DNA of 41,992 nt. Source: JBBIQS01 sp037442205 (GTDB lineage Bacteria > Myxococcota > Myxococcia > Myxococcales > UBA5297). Below are positions 16,033 to 24,219 of the stretch, one piece after another. The position numbers and the translations under genes are program-made. Positions within the stretch are counted from its first letter, which is position 1. Each line of letters opens with the position of its first letter. The DNA is taken from NCBI GenBank assembly GCA_037442205.1, contig JBBIQS010000072.1:1-41992 (forward strand), in the 5' to 3' direction. The notes beneath the pieces were generated by a model, which was not told the origin of the DNA, did not search any database, and saw only the letters and a program-made list of their open reading frames with translations.

Positions 16033-16908
16033 GTGAACGTCCGCCAGTTCGATCTCTTCCCGCCCGATTCGCCCGCGCCAGACGAGGCCCTCCCGCTGCG
16101 CGAGGAGGACGCCAGCCCGTTCCTGCTGCCCGAAGACGCCGAGCCGGACGTGCTGATGGAAGGTCCGGTGGCCCGCCGCGCGGCGGTGCCCAAGGCGCAG
16201 CTGCTGGAGCGCGCCAACGCGCTCGCCGGGACCATCGCCGCCGAGCTGGGCCGTCGGGTGCGGCTGTCGGTCACCGACAACCGCTCGACCATGCTCTCCT
16301 TCCGCCGCGCCGAGCGGATGTTGGTGATGCGCGTCCATCACATGTTCCTGGACGCCCCGCCTGAGGTCGTCGGCGCGCTGGCGCGCTACGCCGGGCGCGG
16401 CGAGCGCAGCTCAGGGGCGATCATCGACGCCTACGTGCGAACCCACCAGGAGGCGATCCGCTCCGGGCGCGATCCGCGGGCCAGGGTCCGGCTCAATCCC
16501 AAGGGCCGGGTCTACGACCTGCAGCAGATCTACGACCTGCTCAACGTCGAGCAGTTCCAGAACGGCATCGACGCCGAGATCGGCTGGGGCCGCTCCCCCG
16601 GCGCCGGGCGGCGGCGGACGATCCGCATGGGCGTCTACGATCACCAGGGCCGCACCATCCGCATCCATCCCGCGCTCGACCGGCACGAGGTCCCGGCGTT
16701 CTTCGTCGAGTACATCGTCTTCCACGAGATGCTGCACCAGGCGGTGCCGGGGAAGCTGCAGGGCTCTCGCAAGCAGCACCACAGCCCCGAGTTTCGCGCC
16801 CGCGAGAAGGCCTGGCACGGCTACGAGCGCGCCATCGCCTGGGAGAAGCAGAACCTGGGATTGTTGCTGGGGAAGACCAGCGCGGTGAGGGTGCGGCCGG
16901 TCGATTGA
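16033..16908 (+). CDS. SprT-like zinc metallopeptidase-family protein
   Basis: A 291-residue protein without signal peptide. The C-terminal half shows the SprT-like architecture: IRMGVYDHQGRTIRIHPALD (the strand before the active-site helix), then VEYIVFHEMLHQAV with HExxH at residues 231-235. Next comes KQHHSPEFRAREKAW, where His250 would be the third zinc ligand before the phenylalanine of the H-x-P-x-F motif. SprT/Spartan proteins are zinc metalloproteases; in bacteria the substrates are mostly unknown. The N-terminal 60 residues are acidic and probably disordered. The GTG start lies just after a candidate promoter, so no Shine-Dalgarno leader is expected. It is convergent with the membrane-anchored unknown, six bases apart. 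Confidence 0.8.
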   Translation: MNVRQFDLFPPDSPAPDEALPLREEDASPFLLPEDAEPDVLMEGPVARRAAVPKAQLLERANALAGTIAAELGRRVRLSVTDNRSTMLSFRRAERMLVMRVHHMFLDAPPEVVGALARYAGRGERSSGAIIDAYVRTHQEAIRSGRDPRARVRLNPKGRVYDLQQIYDLLNVEQFQNGIDAEIGWGRSPGAGRRRTIRMGVYDHQGRTIRIHPALDRHEVPAFFVEYIVFHEMLHQAVPGKLQGSRKQHHSPEFRAREKAWHGYERAIAWEKQNLGLLLGKTSAVRVRPVD

Positions 16909-16914
16909 TCTTTG

Positions 16915-17472
16915 TCAGCGCGCCTGCGCCCGCCGCACCAGCTCGGCGATCCGCGGGGCCTCGCTCTCAGGCGCGTCGGTGACCACCGCCACGAACCAGC
17001 CGCCGTGGCGGTAGGCGAAGATTCGGGCCGACTTATCGCGCAGCACCGAGTAGCGCTCGCCCTGCCAGACCAGCGGCGCGGCGGTAGCGGGCAGCCCCAG
17101 GCTCTCCTCGGGCCAGCTGACGACGCTCAGCTCGCCCTGGTTGTTGCGGTAGTGCGCCAGCGTCGCGCCCTGGCCGCTGAGATAGACCACCGCGCCGCCG
17201 GCCAGGGTCGCCATGGGCGAGAGATCGGGCGCCGGCCGATGGGCCGCGAATCCCGCCTCGAGGAAGGCGTCGACCAGTCTCTTCGGCGCGACGAACTTGA
17301 GCTCTCCCGCGCGCGCCTTGGCATGGACCGCGGCGAGCTGCGCGGCCAGGTCGCCTTCGTCGAGCGTCGTAGTCCGCGCCGGCTCGCGCAGCCCCACCGC
17401 GACGGCGACGGAGCCAAGGAGGACGGCGGCGGCGATGAGGGCGGGCTTGCGCAGGCGGGGATCGAGCGACAT
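16915..17472 (-). CDS. Membrane-anchored protein of unknown function, resembles anti-sigma periplasmic domains
   Basis: A 185-residue protein with one N-terminal hydrophobic segment (ALIAAAVLLGSVAVAVGL) and a periplasmic domain. ATG at 17472 is chosen to place this segment near the start. The C-terminal domain reads AGGAVVYLSGQGATLAHYR, then GELSVVSWPEE, then YSVLRDKSARIFAYRHGGWFVAVVTD and a final helix. This alternation of a Tyr-rich strand, a WP.E turn and HGGW.VAVV resembles the periplasmic domains of membrane anti-sigma factors. However, there is no zinc-finger cytoplasmic part and no sigma gene beside it. The resemblance is my impression only; the function is open. It is divergent from serC. 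Confidence 0.55.
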   Translation of the reverse strand: MSLDPRLRKPALIAAAVLLGSVAVAVGLREPARTTTLDEGDLAAQLAAVHAKARAGELKFVAPKRLVDAFLEAGFAAHRPAPDLSPMATLAGGAVVYLSGQGATLAHYRNNQGELSVVSWPEESLGLPATAAPLVWQGERYSVLRDKSARIFAYRHGGWFVAVVTDAPESEAPRIAELVRRAQAR

Positions 17473-17611
17473 GCCTGGAGTGATAGCGCGCCGGGAGGGG
17501 TTGGCAAAATGCGCCGCCGTTTCGCCCTTGCCCGCGCCGCCGCTTGGAGGGAGAGTCGCACCGCTTTGAACCGAGCGGCCGACTGACCGGCCCTTCCCCA
17601 CCGGAGGCACC

Positions 17612-18700
17612 ATGCGCGTCGTCAACTTCAACCCCGGACCCGCCGCCCTTCCCGTCAGCGCCCTGGAGCGCGCCCGCGACGAGATGCTCGACTTCATGGG
17701 CACCGGGATGTCGGTGATGGAGCACAGCCACCGCGGCAAGGAGTTCGAGGCGGTGCACAACGAGGCCATCGCCCTGCTGCGCGAGCTGCTGGGCATCCCC
17801 GACAGCCACTACGTGATGTTCCTGCAGGGCGGCGGCCACCTGCAGTTCGCCATGGTGCCGATGAACTTCCTGCCCGCGGGCAAGAGCGCCGACTACCTGC
17901 TCACCGGCCACTGGGCCAAGGTGGCCTACGAAGAGGCGCTGAACATCGGCAAGGCCAACGTCGCCGCCAACACCGAGCAGGACAAGCGCTTCGTGCGCAT
18001 CCCCAAGGCCTCGGAGATCAAGCTCGACCCCAGCGCCGCCTACGTCCACCTCACCAGCAACAACACCATCTACGGGACCCAGTTCCACTCGTTCCCCGAC
18101 ACCGGCAAGGTGCCGCTGGTCGCCGACATGAGCTCGGACTTCCTGTGGAAGAAGTTCGACGTCAGCAAGTTCGGGCTGATCTACGCCGGGGCCCAGAAGA
18201 ACATCGGCCCCTCGGGAGTGACGGTGGTGGTGGCCCGCAAGGACCTGGTCGACGGCGGCGAGCGCAAGGACGTCCCCAAGATCCTGCGCTACTCGACCCA
18301 CGCCAAGAACAACTCGCTCTACAACACCCCGCCCACCTTCGCGATCTACATGATGCGCAACGTGCTGCAGTGGGTGAAGGCCCAGGGCGGGCTCGACGCC
18401 ATCGGCAAGGCCAACGACGAGAAGGGAAAGGTGCTGTACGGCTGCATGGACAAGCTCGCCAGCTTCTACCGGGCGCCGGTGGAGAAGGAGAGCCGCTCCT
18501 ACATGAACGTGGTCTTCCGGCTGCCGAGCGAGGCGCTGGAGGAGAAGTTCGTGGCCGAGGCCAAGAAGCAGAACATGGTGGGCCTCAAGGGCCACCGCAT
18601 GGTCGGCGGCATCCGCGTCTCCACCTACAACGCCGTCAGCCTCGACAACGTCAAGCAGCTGGTCGGCTTCATGGAGAGCTTCGCCAAGTCCAACGGCTAG
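17612..18700 (+). CDS. serC: Phosphoserine aminotransferase
   Basis: Converts 3-phosphohydroxypyruvate and glutamate to phosphoserine (serine biosynthesis; also used in pyridoxal phosphate synthesis). The 362-residue length matches the family. The N-terminus NFNPGPAALP and the MEHSHRGKEF segment are family signatures. LQGGGHLQFAMVPMNF binds the cofactor phosphate. TSNNTIYGTQFH and ADMSSDFLW precede the PLP-binding lysine in IYAGAQKNIGPSG (Lys196). The ATG has GGAGG seven bases upstream. No serA or serB is adjacent, so the pathway is split. A strong terminator follows. Confidence 0.97.
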   Translation: MRVVNFNPGPAALPVSALERARDEMLDFMGTGMSVMEHSHRGKEFEAVHNEAIALLRELLGIPDSHYVMFLQGGGHLQFAMVPMNFLPAGKSADYLLTGHWAKVAYEEALNIGKANVAANTEQDKRFVRIPKASEIKLDPSAAYVHLTSNNTIYGTQFHSFPDTGKVPLVADMSSDFLWKKFDVSKFGLIYAGAQKNIGPSGVTVVVARKDLVDGGERKDVPKILRYSTHAKNNSLYNTPPTFAIYMMRNVLQWVKAQGGLDAIGKANDEKGKVLYGCMDKLASFYRAPVEKESRSYMNVVFRLPSEALEEKFVAEAKKQNMVGLKGHRMVGGIRVSTYNAVSLDNVKQLVGFMESFAKSNG

Positions 18701-18724
18701 TGATTCCAGCGGGGCGGGGACCCT

Positions 18725-18759
18725 CCGGGCGCGCGGGCGTGGTCGGCTCGCGCGCCCGG
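18725..18759 (+). terminator. Intrinsic terminator of serC
   Basis: A perfect 11-bp GC stem (CCGGGCGCGCG at 18725-18735 with its complement at 18749-18759) and a 13-nt loop, followed by CTTTGTCTT. It lies 24 bases past the serC stop and 32 bases before xthA. Confidence 0.8.
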
Positions 18760-18791
18760 CTTTGTCTTGAGCGGGAGAGGCCGGACACCCG

Positions 18792-19631
18792 ATGAAGATC
18801 GCCTCCTGGAACATCAACTCCATCCGCGCGCGCCAGGAGCGGCTGCTCGAGTACCTGGCTTCCCGCGCGCCCGACGTCTTGTGCCTGCAGGAGCTCAAGT
18901 GCGTCGACGACAGCTTCCCCGGCGAGGCGCTGGGGCAGGCGGGCTACCACTTCGTCAGCCACGGGCAGAAGACCTACAACGGCGTGGCCATCCTCTCGAA
19001 GCTCCCGCAGCAGGAGGCGACCCGCGGGCTGCAGGACGGCGTCGAGGACCCGCAGTCGCGGGTGATCGCCGCGACGATCGGCGGGCTGCGCGTCGTCTCG
19101 ATCTATGCGCCCAACGGCCAGGCGCCCGGGACCGAGGCCTATGCCTACAAGCTGGAGTGGTTCCGCCGGCTGCGCGCCTGGCTGCGGGCGCAGGCCCGGC
19201 CGGAGCAGCCGATCATCGTATGCGGCGACTTCAACGTCGCTCCCGACGACCGCGACCTCCACGACCCGGCGGGCCAGGCCGGGCAGATCATGGCCAGCGA
19301 CCCGGAGCGGGCCGGCTTTCAGGAGCTGTTGGGGCTCGGGCTGACCGACGCCTTCCGCCTCTTCCACCACGAGCCCGGCCGCTACACCTGGTGGGACTAC
19401 CGTCAGCTCGCCTTCCCCAAGAACGTGGGGATGCGCATCGACCACCTGCTGGTCAGCGCGACGCTGCTGGGCCGGATCGCCGCCTGCGACATCGACCGCG
19501 ACATGCGCAAGGGCAAGAAGCCCTCCGACCACGCGCCGGTGTGGCTGGAGCTGGCCGACCAGGCGGCCAAGCCGGCGCCAGAAGGGCAGGCCGGGGAAAT
19601 TCCGGGGCCGGAAAAGCCGCTAGTCCCTTGA
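18792..19631 (+). CDS. xthA: Exodeoxyribonuclease III / AP endonuclease
   Basis: Cleaves DNA 5' of abasic sites and removes 3' blocking groups in base excision repair; cytoplasmic. At 279 residues it is close to E. coli Xth. Family motifs appear in order: MKIASWNINSIRAR, LCLQELKC (metal-binding Glu), VSIYAPNGQ, VCGDFNVAPDDRDLHDP, TWWDYR, RIDHLLVS and the catalytic SDHAPVWLEL with the Asp-His pair. The C-terminus carries an extra 25-residue Pro/Ala-rich tail. The ATG follows GGAGAGG. It has its own start region after the serC terminator. Confidence 0.96.
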   Translation: MKIASWNINSIRARQERLLEYLASRAPDVLCLQELKCVDDSFPGEALGQAGYHFVSHGQKTYNGVAILSKLPQQEATRGLQDGVEDPQSRVIAATIGGLRVVSIYAPNGQAPGTEAYAYKLEWFRRLRAWLRAQARPEQPIIVCGDFNVAPDDRDLHDPAGQAGQIMASDPERAGFQELLGLGLTDAFRLFHHEPGRYTWWDYRQLAFPKNVGMRIDHLLVSATLLGRIAACDIDRDMRKGKKPSDHAPVWLELADQAAKPAPEGQAGEIPGPEKPLVP

Positions 19632-19648
19632 TCGGGCTGGGGATTCTC

Positions 19649-19677
19649 TTGCCCGCCTGCCGAACGCCGACTAGCAT
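19649..19677 (+). promoter_or_regulatory. Candidate promoter of the ECF sigma operon
   Basis: TTGCCC (19649-19654), 17 bp, TAGCAT (19672-19677). Spacing is ideal for a housekeeping promoter; four of six matches in each box. It lies about 70 bp upstream of the preferred sigma-gene start. An ECF-type autoregulatory promoter is not evident. Confidence 0.4.
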
Positions 19678-19744
19678 CTGCCGCCGGCAACCCTCCCTTT
19701 GAATTTGTCTTTGTGTCCCCCGTCACACCGTGCGGAGTCATCTG

Positions 19745-20356
19745 GTGGAAGCCGACGACCTGACTCTGGTGAAGAGGTCCCGGCAGGGCGATCAGGAGGC
19801 GTTTCGCCAGCTGGTCGAGCGCTATCAGAAGAAGGCGTTCGGCCAGGCGCTGGCCATGCTCAAGGACCGCGACGAGGCGATGGACGTCGCCCAGGAGGCC
19901 TTCGTCAAGGTCTACAAGTACCTGGATCAGTTCAAGGGAGATTCGAGCTTCTACACCTGGCTGTACCGCATCGTCGCCAACCTGTGCGTGGACAAGATGC
20001 GCCGGTCGGCCAGCCAGGTCCGCGAGGAGGTGACCCCCGACGAAGGCATGGGCCAGGACGAGAGCGCCACCAGCGGCATCCTCTCCACCAAGCTGGGCAG
20101 CAACCCGCAGAAAGCGGTGCTGCGCCAGGAGCTGGCGAAGAAGATGGAAGAGGCGCTGGCCCAGCTGCCGGAGAAGCACCAGGAGATCCTGGTTTTGCGC
20201 GAGCTGGAAGGGATGAGCTACGAGGACCTGTCGCGGGTCCTCAAGATTCCCAAGGGCACTGTGATGAGCCGGCTTTTCCACGCCCGCGCCAAGATGCAGA
20301 AGCTGCTGGTCGAGTACCTGGGTGAGAAGCAGGTCGAAGGGTTGGGCGAAGAGTAG
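19745..20356 (+). CDS. ECF RNA polymerase sigma factor (RpoE-like)
   Basis: A 203-residue sigma-70 family regulator. Region 2: AFRQLVERYQKKAFGQALAM, then AMDVAQEAFVKVYKYLDQF and SFYTWLYRIVANLCVDKMRR, which contact the -10 element and core polymerase. Region 4: LPEKHQEILVLRELEGMSYEDLSRVLKIPKGTVMSRLFHARAKM, the -35-binding helix-turn-helix. The linker contains MGQDESATSG. The frame is open from the GTG at 19730, but the GTG at 19745 has GGAG seven bases upstream and begins at the conserved N-terminus, so it is preferred. The zinc-finger anti-sigma gene starts nine bases after the stop, giving a classic sigma/anti-sigma pair. Confidence 0.95.
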   Translation: MEADDLTLVKRSRQGDQEAFRQLVERYQKKAFGQALAMLKDRDEAMDVAQEAFVKVYKYLDQFKGDSSFYTWLYRIVANLCVDKMRRSASQVREEVTPDEGMGQDESATSGILSTKLGSNPQKAVLRQELAKKMEEALAQLPEKHQEILVLRELEGMSYEDLSRVLKIPKGTVMSRLFHARAKMQKLLVEYLGEKQVEGLGEE

Positions 20357-20365
20357 GAGTCGTCG

Positions 20366-20926
20366 ATGGACAAGGCGTGCCAGAGCTACCGGATGCTGCT
20401 CTCGGCGTATGCCGACGGCGAGGTCTCGGCCAAGGAGCGCGGGCAGGTGGAGCTGCACCTGTCGAGCTGCCCGGACTGCCGCGCCCGCCTTGCCGACTTG
20501 AAAGCCCTGAGCGCCTCGGTGGGAAGCCATCTGCGCTCGCAGGCCGAGGCCGCCGACTTCAGCGGCTTCGCCGACGCGGTGATGCGCAAGATCACTCCCG
20601 AGCGGCCTTCGCTGACGGAGCGGCTGCGCATCGGCTGGCAGGAGATCCTGACCTACCACCGCACCGCGGTCGTCAGCTCGCTGGTCACCGCCGCGGTCAC
20701 GCTGGCCATCGCGGTGCCGCTGGTCTACCGGCTGGCGGAGAGCAGCGCGCCCTCGCCGGAGATGATCGTCAAGAGCCTGCGGCTCGAGGATCCCAACGTC
20801 CAGCCGGTCGTCATGAACATGGGCGACGGCCGCACCCTGATCATGCTGGTCAATCGCCCCGAGTCCGAAGGCTCGTCCGAGCCGGTCGATCTCGGGGGCA
20901 AGCCGCCGTCCGGAGGCGAACTGTGA
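20366..20926 (+). CDS. Membrane anti-sigma factor with zf-HC2 zinc finger
   Basis: A 186-residue protein. Residues 1-45 are the zinc-finger anti-sigma domain: CQSYRMLLSAYADGEVS, then VELHLSSCPDCRARL with the H-x3-C-x2-C ligands. It would hold the sigma factor of the preceding gene at the membrane. A single transmembrane helix near residue 95 (VVSSLVTAAVTLAIAVPLVY) is followed by a short periplasmic part ending VVMNMGDGRTLIMLVNRPES. The small periplasmic domain suggests the signal is sensed by proteolysis or by a partner. Its stop overlaps the next start (GTGA at 20923-20926), so it is translationally coupled to the exported protein downstream. Confidence 0.92.
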   Translation: MDKACQSYRMLLSAYADGEVSAKERGQVELHLSSCPDCRARLADLKALSASVGSHLRSQAEAADFSGFADAVMRKITPERPSLTERLRIGWQEILTYHRTAVVSSLVTAAVTLAIAVPLVYRLAESSAPSPEMIVKSLRLEDPNVQPVVMNMGDGRTLIMLVNRPESEGSSEPVDLGGKPPSGGEL

Positions 20927-21348
20927 ACTGCCGCAGCCTGCGAAGCCCCGCTCGTTTCCTGGCCCTGTTCTTCCTCCTCGCCGCGCCCTCCGCCGCGCTC
21001 GCCCAGTCGGTCACCCTCAAGGTCCAGGTGGCCTCGGTCTCCAGCAACGGCACCGAAATCGACCCGGCGCTCAAGCAGATGGCCCAGGACTTCAAGCGCA
21101 ACGGGCTGGCCTTCACCAACTTCAAGCTGGTGGGCAGCGAGAACCTGAACCTGGCTCCCGGCCAGAGCGGCAACGTCAAGCTGCCCAACGGCAACGCCTC
21201 GGTCACCTACGTGCGCCAGGCGGGCGGCAAGCTGACCATCAAGATCTCCGCGCCCGCGGTCACCACCGAGGTCGATCTCGACCGCGAGCTGACGCTCGGA
21301 GTCGGCGAGCACGGCGGCGGCAAGCTCTTCCTCATCGTCCGGAAGTGA
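20923..21348 (+). CDS. Small exported beta-rich protein in the sigma operon
   Basis: A 141-residue protein with a signal peptide (FLALFFLLAAPSAALAQ) cut after about residue 28. The mature part is beta-rich: VTLKVQVASVSSNGTEIDPAL, a short helix (QMAQDFKRNGLAF), TNFKLVGSENLNLAPGQSG, NVKLPNGNASVTYVRQ, GKLTIKISAP and a final KLFLIVRK strand. I do not recognise the family. It has no cysteines in the mature part. GTG starts inside the anti-sigma stop codon, and its own stop overlaps the next gene in the same way (GTGA at 21345-21348). It is therefore firmly part of the sigma operon and a candidate signal partner or target of the envelope response. Confidence 0.8.
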   Translation: MNCRSLRSPARFLALFFLLAAPSAALAQSVTLKVQVASVSSNGTEIDPALKQMAQDFKRNGLAFTNFKLVGSENLNLAPGQSGNVKLPNGNASVTYVRQAGGKLTIKISAPAVTTEVDLDRELTLGVGEHGGGKLFLIVRK

Positions 21349-22622
21349 TCCGCCTGCGGCGGCTTCTTCGCCTCGGGGCCTGGGCCCTCTTCGCGCTGGC
21401 TGCGTTCGGGCCGCTCTCACCCCGCGCCGCGCGAGCCGCCACGCCTCTCATCGGCTATCTCGAGGCCGGTCCGGAGCTGGTGGGGCAGGAGTGGTTTGCT
21501 TCGCTGGCGCCCGGGCTGAGCTACGAGAGCGAAATCGTCTCGCTGCACCTCGAAGCGCCGCTTCGGCTGCGCATGAACCCCCGGCTCGCCGCGGAGCGCG
21601 GAGCCTTGCGCACGGCGGATTTCGACGAGCTCTCCGACGCCGGGCGCGTGCTGCGCAAGCTCGATCTCACGCTGGCTGAGCGCCGGGTGGTGATTCACCT
21701 GGGCGAGCTCGCCCACGAGTCGCTTGGCCACGGGACGATCCTCAGCGGCTATGCCAACAGCCTCGATCCAGCGCGGCTGCCGGTCGGCGCCCTGGCGCGG
21801 GTGGTCGCCGGAGCGATGGCGCTCGATCTCATCTGCTCGGATCTGCTCGCGCCCGGCCTGCTGGGCGGTTCGCTCACCCTCGAGCCGCTGTCGCTGGGCA
21901 AGGAGCTCAACGATCGGCTGCACCTCGCATCGACCGCGCTCTTCGACCGCGGCGCGCCCGCCAGTCCGGCCAGCGCACCGGTCCTGGTCTACGGCGTCGG
22001 GATGGACGTCGCGGCCTATCGCTCGCAGATGCTCACGGTGGCTCCCTACCTCGACGCCAACGGCCGTGGAAATGGCTTCGGGCTGCACGCCGGCCTGCTG
22101 GCAGATCTGAGGCTCGGGCCCGTCGAGCTGTCGGCCAAGGGCGAGTGGCGGCGCAGCAAGACGCCCTACCAGCCCGAGTACTTCGACGTCGGCTATCTCT
22201 ACGAGCGCTTCGACGCCGAGCGCTTCCTCGATGCCGACGGCGCGTCGGTCCCGGTTCCCAAGGCAGATCAGGCGTTTCCGACGGCTAACGGCTGGCGCGG
22301 CGAGCTAAGGGCGCGGGCTTCGGCGATGTCGGCAGCGGTCTCGGCGTCCACGCGCGGGCGCGGGCTCTACCACCTGTCGGCGATGGTCGATGCCGACTTC
22401 GGGCACTTCGACCTGGCGATGTCGGCGGCAGTCCGAGGCCTGGAGGACGGGCGCGCCGAGAAGGTCTTCGTCGCCGCCGAGGCGCGCACCCGCGTCGGCG
22501 GCTACTTCTACGTCTGGGCGCACGGCGGCCAGCTCTACACGGTCGCAGCCGCTGCTGCCGGAGCCATCGCCGAGCCGATCACGCAGCTGGGCCTGGGGCT
22601 GGGCGCCGCGCTGTCGCCGTAG
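21345..22622 (+). CDS. Exported, probably outer-membrane protein in the sigma operon
   Basis: A 425-residue protein with an N-terminal signal sequence (GAWALFALAAFGPLSPRAARAA). The mature chain alternates hydrophobic and polar residues over many strands, as in LHLEAPLRLRM, VVIHLGELAH, FGLHAGLLADLRLGPVELSAKGEWRR, YHLSAMVDADFGHFDLAMSAAVRG and VGGYFYVWAHGG. It ends with a short aromatic-poor strand. This is the pattern of a beta-barrel or beta-sandwich envelope protein. I do not recognise the family. Translation starts with a GTG overlapping the previous stop, so it is the last gene of the sigma/anti-sigma operon. It is convergent with the helical unknown, six bases apart. Confidence 0.75.
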   Translation: MIRLRRLLRLGAWALFALAAFGPLSPRAARAATPLIGYLEAGPELVGQEWFASLAPGLSYESEIVSLHLEAPLRLRMNPRLAAERGALRTADFDELSDAGRVLRKLDLTLAERRVVIHLGELAHESLGHGTILSGYANSLDPARLPVGALARVVAGAMALDLICSDLLAPGLLGGSLTLEPLSLGKELNDRLHLASTALFDRGAPASPASAPVLVYGVGMDVAAYRSQMLTVAPYLDANGRGNGFGLHAGLLADLRLGPVELSAKGEWRRSKTPYQPEYFDVGYLYERFDAERFLDADGASVPVPKADQAFPTANGWRGELRARASAMSAAVSASTRGRGLYHLSAMVDADFGHFDLAMSAAVRGLEDGRAEKVFVAAEARTRVGGYFYVWAHGGQLYTVAAAAAGAIAEPITQLGLGLGAALSP

Positions 22623-22628
22623 GACCGC

Positions 22629-24092
22629 TCAGGCCGCGGCCGAGAGGAAACGCTCGACCAGCTTGCGCCCCTCGAGGATCTCGAAGGGAAGCTGCTGGAC
22701 ATCCTCGCGGCGGTTGATGGCGGTGAAGGTTCGGTCGAGGACCTCGGTGAAGACCTTGAAGTCGTCAGCCAGCCGCTGGCGCTGGACCGGGCCCTCGGGG
22801 AGCTGGTCGGTCTCGGCGACGATGGCGGTGAAGCGATCGAAGGGCTCGAAGTCGGAGTAGCGCAGCAGCTGGTAGGAGACGTCGCGGAAGTAGGCGACGA
22901 ACTCCTTGAGCGACTGGAAGGCCTTCTCGGCCTTGGCGCGATCGCTGCCGAGCACCGAGCGGGAGGCGTGCTGGCAGACCTCGCGGAAGGCGAACAGGTC
23001 GAGCCGCAGCCGCCGCGCCTGCTCGCGCCGTCCCGCGACCTCGTCGAAGAGCCGGCCCTCGTCGGCGGTGGGCTCGAACAGGCGCGCCAGCCCGGTGATG
23101 GTGTTGCGGCACAGCTTCTCCAACTCCTGGCGAGCGTGCCCGACCGCGCCGTGCGGAGGCGTGCCGGTGAAGGCGAGGTCCTGCTTGACGACGCGAGCCG
23201 TCTCCCGGCGCAGCTCCTGGCCGGCGCGGATGGCCAGCGCTGATTTGTCCGGCCCGAGCCGCGCCAGCTGAGCCGACAGCTCGCCCTCGAGGTAGGCGGC
23301 CAGCGAGGCGATCTCGGAGCGGACCAGCGCCAGCACCACCTGGCTGCGGCGGGTGAAGACCTCGTCGGGCCCGGGGACGTAGCGCAGGTAGTGCAGCAGC
23401 CGGAAGAGCGCCAGCAGCGCGATGGAGACCGGCCGGCGGGTGGCGTCGTCGAGGCCTTTGACGATCTCCAGGACCTGCACGTTCTTGATCCGGTCGTACT
23501 CCTGGCGGAACTCGAGCGGGCGGAAGGGCTTGAAGTACTTGTTGAGGGCGATCTCGCGCAGGGCGATCTGGCCGATGTCGGCGAAGAGCTGGTAGTTGGC
23601 GTGGTCGAGGCGCGACAGGTTGTCGAGCACGCCGCGCAGCGCGGCGAAGCCGGAGCGCAGCAGGAACAGGCTCTCCTGTGGGGTTCCCTGCTCGAGCTCG
23701 GTCTCCATGATCTCGCGGCGGACCCGGTCGTCGACGATCTTCGATTCGAGGTACTTGCGGAAGATCAGCCGGCGGTCGCTGGGCGGGTCGAGCAGGAAGC
23801 GGGCGAGCTTGACGGCGCGGCTGGTGGCGTCGCGCACCGAGCGCAACTCGTCGGCGAAGTCGCGGGCTACCACCGGCCCCTCGTTCTCCAGCGGCAGGTT
23901 GTGCAGGTTGAAGTAGCGCTCGATGCCGCGCAGCAGCATCTCGAACTCGAAGAGGATCTCCTCGCGCCCGTCGACCGCCAGCGACCGCAGCCAGCGCTCG
24001 CGCTCCGCCAGATAGCCGGCGCGCAGACGCTGGCTGTCCCTCATCACCTCGAAGAAGAAGTCGCGGGCGAACTTGGATCGATCGAGTGGCAT
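22629..24092 (-). CDS. Conserved-looking helical cytoplasmic protein of unknown function
   Basis: A 487-residue, almost entirely helical, highly charged protein without signal peptide or membrane segments. Repeated amphipathic helices are visible (EEILFEFEMLLRGIERYFNL, LFLLRSGFAALRGVLDNL, IGQIALREIALNKYF, LRLDLFAFREVCQHASR). Near the N-terminus FARDFFFEVMRDSQRLR could be a structural signature. No nucleotide-binding or catalytic motif could be found. The frame extends upstream to a TTG at 24179, but the ATG at 24092 is preferred as the first Met; neither has a strong ribosome binding site. It lies 127 bp downstream of the RecB-like nuclease gene on the same strand and may be co-transcribed. 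Confidence 0.7.
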   Translation of the reverse strand: MPLDRSKFARDFFFEVMRDSQRLRAGYLAERERWLRSLAVDGREEILFEFEMLLRGIERYFNLHNLPLENEGPVVARDFADELRSVRDATSRAVKLARFLLDPPSDRRLIFRKYLESKIVDDRVRREIMETELEQGTPQESLFLLRSGFAALRGVLDNLSRLDHANYQLFADIGQIALREIALNKYFKPFRPLEFRQEYDRIKNVQVLEIVKGLDDATRRPVSIALLALFRLLHYLRYVPGPDEVFTRRSQVVLALVRSEIASLAAYLEGELSAQLARLGPDKSALAIRAGQELRRETARVVKQDLAFTGTPPHGAVGHARQELEKLCRNTITGLARLFEPTADEGRLFDEVAGRREQARRLRLDLFAFREVCQHASRSVLGSDRAKAEKAFQSLKEFVAYFRDVSYQLLRYSDFEPFDRFTAIVAETDQLPEGPVQRQRLADDFKVFTEVLDRTFTAINRREDVQQLPFEILEGRKLVERFLSAAA

Positions 24093-24219
24093 GAAGACCG
24101 CCGGGCTGCCGTGGGTCACGCGTGGGAGCCCGAGAGAGTATCCCAGCTTGCCGGGCGACAGGAAAATCACCCCGCCCAAGCTTCCGATGTTGCACAGTCT
24201 TTCGGAGTGAGCAGAGCGC

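Noticed and set aside
17033..18898. A long open frame antisense across serC
   Set aside because: No protein-like features; serC and the membrane-anchored gene account for the sequence.
19686..19710. ECF autoregulatory promoter (GGCAAC ... GTCTT) before the sigma gene
   Set aside because: The -35 lacks the GGAAC core and the spacing is too short; the TTGCCC-n17-TAGCAT pair fits better.
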